Origin: Heterobilharzia americana
Lineage: Eukaryota; Platyhelminthes; Trematoda; Strigeidida; Schistosomatidae
Assembly (NCBI GenBank): GCA_944470555.2
Contig: OX104127.1
Coordinates: forward strand, 138,216,786 to 138,280,785
Length of the DNA: 64,000 nt
Direction of reading: 5' to 3'
The first letter of the stretch is position 1, and each line of letters begins with the position of its first letter. The translations under genes were made by a program, and so were the position numbers. This document shows positions 55,355 to 64,000 of this stretch, piece after piece. The notes beneath the pieces are model-generated. The model saw nothing but the letters and a program-made list of their open reading frames with translations, ran no database searches and was not told the DNA's origin.

Positions 55355-56970
55355 AGCAAGTTCTGAAATTAGACGTCAACTTGCTAGATTCTGCTGATTT
55401 TAGTGTTTTTTTAATTTATGAACAAGAGAAAAGGAATGGATTAGAATTAGTATATCAATATCAATAACAAAGTAAGAGGTGGAGGAAAGAAATTCTTTAT
55501 GCAGATGAAAAAAATGATGTTTTCAAGCTAAACGGAGTTATATAACACGCAGAAGAATAGTGTAATGGATGAAATATCACGTTGGATGACATTTCTCATA
55601 CATGAATGCTTGGATGCATCTATGTATGCATGGTGTTACGTATGTGTACATGTGCACAGTTGATTAACTCAATGTAACATAGGAGTTTGTATTGTACTTA
55701 CTAAATGCCTATATGTATAACTCCCTATCGTCCAACGATTATAATGAGGAAATTCAGATCAGCTACTTCCTTTGTTTTGTCATTTCTTTTAATTAATGAA
55801 ACTTAACAAAAGTCATAAATCATTGAAACAAATTGTTAAAACAAGAAAAGTATTCTAAATGGTAGGTGATTTTCTGAGCTATATCATTTTTCTTCCTGTA
55901 AATGTTTTCCTTGTCGAAAAGAAATTACTGAACAAGTTTAGAAGATGAATTCTGTATGTCAGATTTCTCACTTATATATTCTGTTCTACAGTATGACTTA
56001 ACCATATGTTATCACCCAATCAACTGAGGTGAGTACATATTAAAAACGCTACAGTGTACAAAAGATGAACCTAAATAAAATCTCGAACAGTTAAAATTAA
56101 ACAGTTCAACCTTAAATCGGGTAGATTGTTCAGTAAAGTGATAATGCAACGTACTGAAAGTAACATTTGTATTGTCTGTACAAAATAGATTTATTATCAC
56201 TCATAAACTGACCTAGTGGAGGATAAACTCTTTCAATAGCCATTGGAATTGTAAAAAATAATTCAGACAACAAGTAGTCATCGTTTCGCTTATCAATACA
56301 GAATTTACATCAGTTTTCGGTCCCCCAGAATTTAAAAGAGAAATTATTTTGGTCTTTCTTTCTTAAACCTGAAGTCTTCTCTATCTACTAACAATACTAA
56401 ATCACTTTATATGTATTTCTAAATGCGTTCACAGCAAGACTTCTAAGTTATTTTATAGGAAGCGTCAAATTCGAATAGATTGAAGATACATTGTCATCTA
56501 ACTGATATAACCACTGAAATGATAAGATTTCGCATGATGCTTTCAAAACTTGTAACTTTCTATAGATATTTTAATTGAACTAGAATAAATCCCTGAAAGT
56601 CAGCTGATTTGTTACTAAGCTAAATATTAGCCCTGTTCTCTCCCTAAATACTCACTGGAAGTATAAACATTGATTAGGATGCTATTTTGTTTTCTAATAT
56701 TCACTCTGTTCAAGTGCTATGCCAAAAATCCTTATCAGACAAGTCGATAAATGTTTGAAAATCAAAAGTATTTTTTTAGCGTCACTACGGCGACTTTAAT
56801 ACTATACATTGATGATTTTAGTACTATAAAGTTTCTAATTTAGTAAAATAATATTCCGAGTTAGCATGCTGCAATCGGTAAAAAATTCCTCTGTATATAT
56901 CAGTGAATTTAACGAAACGAAGATTCGCTCGCTAACCGGTAACCACAGTTGGAAATTACGACAAGGTTAT
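55355..56970. other. AT-rich non-coding stretch
   Basis: Nothing supported. Overlapping GTATG/CATGTG repeats lie at about 55,600-55,660. Confidence 0.5.
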
Positions 56971-56974
56971 ATTT

Positions 56975-57150
56975 CCTCATGAACTGAAATCAGTTGGAAA
57001 ATCATTGAAACATGGGAGCACTGGACAGCTATTCTGTCATAGTATGGAACTCCTCATAAGTGTGCACCCATGACTGTGCTAGCGATTAAACATAGGACCT
57101 ACAGGTTTCACGGTATATATGACAAACATTCAGGCTTTGTGTTGGAATCC
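56975..57150 (-). repeat. SINE-2 copy, minus strand
   Basis: TCATGAACTGAAATCAGTTGG, TGAAACATGGGAGCACTGG, ribozyme, TGTGCACCCATGAC, ATTAAACATAGGACCTACAGG. On the minus strand the core reads ATGAGGAGTTCC...ACAGAATAGCTGTCCAGTGC: C3 and the second box are mutated but GTC and stem I (GTGCAC region) remain. Confidence 0.7.
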
Positions 57151-57154
57151 AGTA

Positions 57155-59650
57155 GTCCCCATTTACAAAATCGAAAACAGCATGAACAACAATGGGAGTT
57201 GGAAAAAGAGAATCCAATTTATTTCAGTAGTATCTTGTTAACTGCTAAGTACCCTTGGAATATCGAAATGTATAAATCTAGCAAAAATTCAACACATTTT
57301 GATTAACTGACAGAAAACAGAATGTCAGTGATCAAGCCATATATAAGTAGTCATATAGTAAAGGTCAATCATAACGGTATATCAAGGCACAGTGATAAAT
57401 GGTAACAAACTATGGCAATTATATGCATATTACAATGAAGTTTCTTGAATAAAAATCACGACAATAATAGAAAACTAAATAAAGGCATTTAACACCTTAA
57501 GATTACGTCAGTAGATCATACGATAAAAATGCAAAATATTGTTGGTCAAAAAAGGTTAGTTAAAAACATTCGATATGAACAAAATATGATGCAACTGAAT
57601 GCGAATGAACGAATAAACATATAAGGTTGATAAAGGATGATGTCATCAAAGAACAGTCAATGAAGGGTTACCAAGGTAGACAACGATTGACTGTACCTTT
57701 TTTGAATACATAAATCAGACTCGAGATGTCAAACGGCTATGGTCTCAGTAAACTTCCGAAGAATTAAGAATTATAATCTTGAAGGAACTGAAGACGCTTA
57801 CATGACAGCCAGTGTCAATCAAATGACGAGTGATTGCACTGTTCAAAGTCACCCCTAACTAACAATATACTGCATATTTATAGCACTACCTACTTATGTA
57901 TTGCTAAAATATTAACTTCCTACATATTTTGATTGCTACTGTTGTCGTCACTTTTACTCAAGGAACTTCCATCGTATTAAGTATATGGTTGTGACAATTG
58001 GTTACAATCTATCAACATTCGTTGAAGGCACCGTTATGACAGACCTTTACTCTATGAACATTTCTGTTCGTGTAACCACTGTTGGATTTCTGTTTTCTTG
58101 CAGTGAATCAAACCATGTTTAATGTTCAGTAGAACTATATGGATTTCAATATTCTAGGGGTTTCTAAGCAGTTGACAAGATACCATTGAAATAAACTTAA
58201 TCCATTCTATCCTGATCCCATTGTTATTATAGCTCTTTTCAAATCCGTAAAGGAGAATTCGTGTATGAAAGTCCTTTTTTCGCACTCCTGTCAGTTGCAA
58301 CATAACTATCATCCAATGTCATTGTTGAGTATTTGTCCTCACATTTGACTTGGTCAACACTATATATCAAGGTATCCTCATTAAAATTTCGGGAAACCTA
58401 TCTCGAAGAGTGTCACTAATGTGTATTGAACAGTAATTTAGTTCAGTTGTATATCATTATTATTTGTGAAGCTTCATATGTTTTGAATATGTCTTTATGA
58501 AGTGAATGTACCTGATATTTTGCCTGCATGTTAGGAGCCCTCAGTTAACAGAGTTTTGCTGGTACACATACAATTTCACTGGCTTCGTTGCTTTATTTGT
58601 GGAATTTGAATGGACCTACCGAAAGTAGTATTTCACAGAACTCTGAAGTTTAGTTGGATGTTATGAACTTTAATTCAAATAGAGATTTAATATTGTACTA
58701 AACGAATCACTGAAAAAATTTCAGAGTGCGTTCAAATTAAGAATGGAGTATCCTGCGTAAATAGGACTCTTTTTTAAAAAAGAACTATGTACAACATGGA
58801 ATAAAGTGATAATTCAATTAGAAATGCAATACCTTTCAAAAATCTTGTTAATTGATTGGTACTGGACTATTCTACAACATAGATCCACATAGAACCACTT
58901 TTTGAGATTACTAAAAATGATCAGTGCCATCATAAACTTCGAATTATAGTTCCTTTGTCTTGTTAAGCTTATTTTAAACCTAAATTAATTATAGACACTA
59001 AAATCAACACTTGAGATGAACACAAATTAGACCTGAGAATACAACTGTTCTTATTTGCAGTTTGCTTAAAGATGCATTCAATATATTTTATTCATTACAT
59101 ATGTCCAATGTGAACACAAATATGTAAACTCTTTTCAGTGTAACGATCAGTTGTTGATATGTTTTCGTCTAGCCTGTAGATAGGTTTGTTGTTGCTGGGG
59201 GCGCGCAGAGCAGTGTGAGTTTGGTAGTGGCCACGAGAATCTGGTAAAGGAAAAAGGAAGAGAACAAAGGTGAGCCGACGACTCAGCAAGTACATAGGAT
59301 GTACTTACATTTAATAATAAAAAAATAACTGACAAACGGTAGAGCTAGACAACAAAGAGGTGAGGCGAAACTGTAAGTTGAATGAGTAAGATTCCAAATG
59401 CGCTACATTAGCTTCTAAAATTCCCCCGAAAAAAGGGGATAATCAACTGAATTTTTGAGTTCAAGAGGCTTCTGATCACATCGGAGTATAAAGACACTAC
59501 TGGTGGTAAATAAAACTATTGATAATAAGCTTAATTCATTCAGTACACTTAAAGTCATCTTATCAAGTATCAAAAAGTGTCTAGACCAATCAGACAAAGA
59601 AGAAAAAAATTGAATTTCTCGGTGTAAAATAAAACTTTAACAACCTTTCA
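57155..59650. other. Non-coding stretch with a SINE-2 arm fragment
   Basis: About 58,310-58,445 carries the mirrored upstream arm of SINE-2 (CATCCAATGTCATTGTTGAG, CGAAGAGTGTCACTAATGTG). A GC-rich spot at 59,190-59,290 (GGGGGCGCGCAGAG) stands out but has no family I recognise. No gene seen. Confidence 0.45.
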
Positions 59651-59659
59651 AAATATAAT

Positions 59660-59895
59660 TTACTTGGTTGTGGATAGTAAAGAAATCCAGAAAAGCTGGA
59701 TGTACCTATACCCCAGTGAGCGATATTGTTAACTCTGCTGGCCAAAAACAAGTAAATTATCATCATAAATATTCAGGCAGTATCAGGGCATCCTCATAGG
59801 AGCCCAATAGGCCATCAGAGGTCGAACAATTCGATCCAGTATAACAAAGAAGAATTACAAGTATACTAAAAAATAGTAATAAGCCTTCAGAGCGT
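59660..59895. repeat. Smα-like elements, head-to-head pair, ribozyme deleted
   Basis: Minus part 59,660-59,735: TTACTTGGTTGTGG, AAATCCAG joined directly to AAAAGCTGGATGTACC, so the ribozyme core is missing, then CCCCAGTGAGCGAT. Plus part 59,740-59,890: CAAGTAAATTATCATCATAAATATTC, CAGAGGTCGAACAATTCGATCC, ATTACAAGTATAC. Confidence 0.7.
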
Positions 59896-59899
59896 TAAA

Positions 59900-60235
59900 C
59901 TAAGTTTTCTACTGACATTCGATGTAGAAAGTTTGCTTTTACAATTAGAATTTTTAAGGGACAGGAAAATATTTCATTACATTCAGACTAAAAATTCTCC
60001 TTGGCTTCAATTCAGTGATTCTCTATTATTGTTTTGCCTAACTGAAAGTTTTCTTCCACAAGTTCACCGACGATTAATAAACCATAGCGTTCTGTTATGC
60101 AGTTAAAAGTAATCGGCTATGTTAATGAACTCCACTGTTAGTTCATTACTGCTAACTTTATTGTTTTCTATGCATCATAATTATCTTGGTAATTCCTTAA
60201 AAGAAAACAATTATTGTTTATTTATTTAATTCAAT
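59900..60235. other. Unassigned stretch
   Basis: Nothing supported. Confidence 0.45.
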
Positions 60236-60239
60236 ACAT

Positions 60240-60845
60240 CAATTCCAGATATAGTGTGATCGTCATCCAGCAACATACCTCAGCAATTATTCTCGCCTCA
60301 AACTTCGTTTGTCCCACCAATCACAAATTCTCATTCGAATTTCAAGAAATCTCATCTCGAAGCATACCAACAATGAATACTAGAGACTAGCTCAGTTTGA
60401 AATCAATAAATGCCTCAACCTCCAAACTTAATCACTATCCAACACTCACTAGTAACATGCTTTGAGATGAAATTTCCCCACGTTTGAATGAGAAGTAGTG
60501 ACGTGTAGGGTAAACGAATTCGAATGTGAGAACAAATACTCAACTACCAGATTGTATGAAGGTCATGCTATATCGCGAATTGACATGAGGAAGTGAGATG
60601 TGGAGGATTGGATAATGACCCAGTAACTGAATGGTAACGTGGTGGTGGTGGAATCTGAATGTTGTGGATTTGATGCCTGTTGGTGTCATGGGTGTGCACT
60701 GTTGTGGAGTTCGATACTAGGACGAAAGATCCGTTCATTGTTCACAATTTTTTTATTGATTCTGTAACTAATGTGAGTCTGTGATGAATATCAAATTAGA
60801 ATCAATCAGTCCCCACAAACCTCCAAATTCAGCAATAACCAACCA
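60240..60845. repeat. SINE-2 copies, head-to-head pair
   Basis: Minus arm 60,240-60,410: TTTCAAGAAATCTCATCTCG and neighbours. Plus copy 60,420-60,845: AGATGAAATTTCCCCACG, GTCATGCTATATCGCGAATTG, ATGACCCAGTAACTGAATGG (head), GGATTTGATGCC (B box), TGCACTGTTGTGGAGTTC...AGGACGAAAG (ribozyme), tail GTGAGTCTGTGATGAAT and CCTCCAAATTC. First box CTGTTGTGGAG is degenerate; CGAAA is intact. Confidence 0.8.
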
Positions 60846-60959
60846 GCAAGTATGTCAAATTTGCGGAATAGAAATTTGTATTCGTTACTTTTCTGGTAAT
60901 CACTTTATTGAACCCAACAGATTCAAGGAATTTTAAGGTGTTGATAACAACTAATATCT

Positions 60960-61240
60960 GTTTCAGATAAGTGAGTAGTAACCTATAGAATAATTCTGTT
61001 TAGCTTTGAGGTTATAGATGTTGAACTCTAGTCTCAAAAAAGCTATCACTCAATGACATGCCAAAATATTTAACTGCATCGACTTCAGTAGAGTGAAGCG
61101 CGAATTCTAAATTGTGTTGCTGACAACTACAAAACAAATTGTTTTGCATAACAAATTCTTTCAAATAAAAGTATAAGTTAAGTAGTTGACTTATCCCATG
61201 CCATCTTTTCCCAAGCATTTTTATCTAGCACCTGCATTTA
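60960..61240 (-). pseudogene. Possible third non-LTR RT relic
   Basis: Minus strand: HNLEFALHSTEVDAVKYFGMSLSDSF, then after stops SKAKQNYSIGYYSL-like residues. K(Y)FG..LSDS and a following KA resemble RT motif E (KYLG...) of jockey/CR1-type elements. No motif C is seen; the frame at 61,484-61,711 upstream is not recognised. Low confidence. Confidence 0.3.
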
Positions 61241-61869
61241 TTTTAATTTCGTCTTTAACTGTTTGGTTATGCTATATTTTCACTACTCAAAATTCTTAGT
61301 TCAAAACTCAGAGTTTAGATTCTTCCATGCTTCGTAAGACTTCTTTTGTACACTGTTTACATTGAATTTAATGTTCCATAGCATCCTAAGTACAAAATGT
61401 TGATTAACACAGAAAGGCAGTGATTTTTTACTGTTTTATAGTTTCTTAGGTCTTTCGAAGGTAATATGAGCCTCGAGATGTTATTAAGTTTTTGTGCAAA
61501 ACCACCTATTTGCTAACAATTTGCTTTTTTGCCTACAATTTTCAGAAAACAGTTTTCCTAGTCCTTTCAGTTTCAAAAATTCTAGGATACGATTATGCGA
61601 AAGTAACTTAACAAGAGTATAGCTAAGTAAATTGTGTCCACGCTTATAGATTATGTACCACAGCAATAAACCATGAAATAGAAAAATCTTGAAATCTGTA
61701 GTAAAGAGCAATCGAGATATTAATTTTTCGCCTTATTGTATACTCAACTGAATATCAGTTAGAGGTACACACAAATAGACAGACATCCAAATGTTTTCTC
61801 GTGATCGTCTTATCACTTATTTCCTTTTTATACTTCATAGGAAGTACTATTATATAGTTTCGATATATA

Positions 61870-62140
61870 CTTCTTTATGGTGGCGTCCGTCACTGCCTGA
61901 TATCAGTTGGAGAACCATTGGAAACTTGGGAGCACTTCAAAGCTGTTTCGTTCTGCTACAGAAGTGTGAACCAATGATCCCACTAGTAATCAAACCCAAA
62001 ACCTTAAGGTTTCACAGTGAATGTGTTAACCATTCAGCCGGTGTCGGAGTTTCTATAGTGCACAGTTTCCTACTTCCTCATGTCAATTCGTGGTATAGTG
62101 AGAGTATCCAACAACGTCTTCAGTTGTCATCCACCTTTCT
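61870..62140 (-). repeat. SINE-2 copy, minus strand
   Basis: CCTGATATCAGTTGGAGAACC, GGAAACTTGGGAGCAC, a shortened ribozyme (GCTGTTTCGTTCTGCTACAGAAGTG), CCACTAGTAATCAAACCC (mirrored B box), TAACCATTCAGCCGGTG (head), TCCTACTTCCTCATGTCAATTCG (upstream arm). Confidence 0.75.
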
Positions 62141-62144
62141 TCCG

Positions 62145-63425
62145 ACAGGTTGACCCGAAAGGTTACGGCTTCCCATAAGAACTTTAGGATATCCATCTCA
62201 AAACATAAAACAAAAATAAAATGCCCACTAACCTCATTGAATCTTGAAATCGTGGTGAGTTAACAAATAGTATTTGTGACTTCATAGTGGGTATTTAAAT
62301 TCTACTCTCAAGATTTTGTGGGGCTTTTCAATCAACAAGAAACTGATTTTTTTATTTTTCAGACCCTATGATATATATACCACTAAACAACGATAAGAAA
62401 TTCGAGACGATGTTGTTTTCGATTTAGGAAACCGTTTAAAAAAAGACCGTTGACCTCAATTTTCCATCACTTATTGACCAGCCTTAAAGGTGACATTGAT
62501 CTGCAAATTCTATAATTTATTCTCTAGGAAAATGAGAAACAAAATCCACGATACAAAAAGAATATCTCAAAAACTGATTTCCTCTATAACTATGCAACTA
62601 TTCCTTTCTGTTAGCTTTTATTCAGGCTGTTACACGATTGATTTCTAACAAATCTTCATGCAAATAACTACAAACAATTTAGTAATATTCATTGAAATTT
62701 ATTTCAGCCAACCACTAGGCTTCTATGTGGAAATAAGTTTTGAAGGTAGAGATGATTTTGTTTGGATCATGAAGTGTTTGTCACACTTAGTCCAGGTACA
62801 TATAGGTTGATGTTAAATTAACTGGGTAATAAAGTAAACAATAGTTCTCATTTCAACTGACCGAGGGTACTACTTTAGATCAGCCGAAACATATCTAGAA
62901 AATAGTGTTTTGACTTAAAATTACGTGCTTTTTATTTCTGAAATTCATGGCGTTATATAGTAGCACAATTGCCCGATCTACGTAGACACCACACAGACAT
63001 TTTAAGACATAAACAGTTGTTAATATGTATTGCTATAATGGATTCTAAAGTCAAGTGTAAAGGTAGTATATACTGTAAACTGTTAATATGTAGGTCTAAA
63101 TCGAAATGTATGAGTTGATTTCTACAGTCAACTAAGAGGCCTACGAAAACTACTTAAGTACAATAAAGCACGTAAAGGAACATTTATTTTACTTACCGAA
63201 TATAATTCAAGTTTCACTTTTCTCTTCCGATAAATTTGTTGAAAATAAAGGCAAAATATTAAGCCATTAAATTGTCCATTTTCTACTGATGCTGTTGTCT
63301 CATAGATTATCTACTGTAACTACATGATTATTTTTCATAACAGTAATATGATGATGATTTGTCGTGACTAAGAACAACAACCTTAATTTGGAAGATGCTT
63401 CGATTTTGCCTGGAAATTCATTATG
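62145..63425. other. AT-rich non-coding stretch
   Basis: Nothing supported. Confidence 0.5.
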
Positions 63426-63429
63426 TTAT

Positions 63430-63880
63430 GACTCACTTGTTAGCTAGTAGTGGAAATCAGGACGTGCATTTCATCCTATTTCGGACTCACCAACTGGATG
63501 TACCTGCATTCCAGTGAGTGATGATGTCTCTAATGTGACCCGAACCTCTCACCTATTGTTTAAAACACTAAAGTGTTATCTACAAGGCTATTGAAGAACC
63601 GGTTTACTAACAGAGGACTGTCAACTCGATCCAGTGTAACAGCTGAAAATTGTGCATATCAATTAATAATAACTGATACCCATTGCGCAAGAGGCGTCTC
63701 TTCTAGCTTATTAGGCTAGTGCATAATAATCTGACGTCTGAAGCGATGAGTAGGGGGTTCAAGTTTCGGTGGGAACATCACCATTCGTCGGAATATAGTT
63801 ATATCCTATCCCAAAGAGGACGAAATGTGTCATCTGAATTCCACTGGTAGCTGCCAAGTAAATTGTCACTAAATATCTGC
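63430..63880. repeat. Smα-like elements, head-to-head pair
   Basis: Minus copy 63,440-63,680: GTTAGCTAGTAGTGG, mirrored ribozyme (ACGTGCATTTCATCCTATTTCGGACTCACC), TGGATGTACCTGCATTCC, GTGACCCGAACCTC. Plus copy 63,690-63,880: TTATTAGGCTAGTGCATAAT (head), GGGGGTTCAAGTTTCGGTGGG (B box), ribozyme remains (CCCAAAGAGGACGAAATGTG) and TTCCACTGGTAGCTGCC. Confidence 0.75.
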
Positions 63881-63884
63881 TTAG

Positions 63885-64000
63885 CATAATTTATTTAGTG
63901 TAATTGCTTACGTTACTATTTAACACATAGTTCTGTCTTTGCGAAACCAAACTCTAGAAACTACTTAGAGCTAATATTAACAATCTGCCTGCTTGAGATA
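63885..64000. other. Short flanking stretch
   Basis: Nothing supported. Confidence 0.5.

Noticed and set aside
57070..57306. Plus-strand 78-codon frame.
   Set aside because: Its first third lies in a minus-strand SINE-2 copy and the rest has no family resemblance.
1..64000. CRISPR array, bacterial operons or prophage.
   Set aside because: No regular direct repeats with unique spacers and no bacterial coding density; the content is eukaryotic repeats.

Overview
The window looks like schistosome (or very close digenean blood-fluke) nuclear DNA: AT-rich, no bacterial-style operons, and packed with repeats. The decisive marker is a set of copies resembling the schistosome Smα satellite/SINE family, which carries a hammerhead ribozyme with the core CTGACGAG...GAAA. 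I found no complete host gene. Most open frames are chance ORFs or frames through decayed mobile elements, so this is probably a gene desert or a very large intron.

Long interspersed elements. One RTE-clade non-LTR retrotransposon family is present three times: 9,186-11,944 (minus, internally deleted), 33,714-35,066 (minus, 5'-truncated) and 38,940-42,445 (plus, near full length with an APE-type endonuclease region and a reverse transcriptase). Two copies have 13-bp target-site duplications and the third a 10-bp one with one mismatch. All three share the same damaging changes in the RT (FADD to FAND in motif C, QG to QD in motif B), so they look like descendants of an RT-dead source moved in trans. 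A second non-LTR lineage lies on the minus strand at 32,580-35,350, split in its RT by the 33,714-35,066 RTE copy. Relics of that lineage are at 43,880-44,000 and 49,930-50,250. A possible third lineage is at 60,960-61,240.

Penelope-like elements (PLEs). Six fragments encode recognisable GIY-YIG endonuclease pieces: 13,251-14,779 (flanked by inverted repeats of about 250 bp and including the RT), 20,115-20,950, 21,990-22,620, 26,425-27,110, 27,780-28,260 and 42,480-42,690. All are broken by stops or frameshifts.

Short elements. Smα-like copies lie near 3.5, 8.3, 17.8, 21.6, 28.5, 29.0, 36.4, 55.2, 59.7 and 63.5 kb, mostly as head-to-head inverted pairs. A second tRNA-headed family (here called SINE-2) has its own hammerhead-like fold (stem I GCACTG/CAGTGC, core CTGAGGA...GAAA). 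Its copies lie near 3.3, 4.4, 4.7, 6.7, 8.6-9.2, 18.9-19.4, 29.3, 30.3, 37.6, 48.1-48.6, 54.2, 57.0, 60.2-60.8 and 61.9 kb, with one tandem pair of 361-bp period. A third tRNA-like repeat (SINE-3) occurs at 29.83-30.10 kb as an inverted pair and at 35.79-36.0 kb.

The remaining sequence (most of 1-3.3, 5-8, 12-13.2, 14.8-17.6, 22.6-26.4, 30.5-32.5, 42.7-48.0, 50.3-54.1 and 55.4-59.6 kb) is AT-rich DNA in which I can support no gene.
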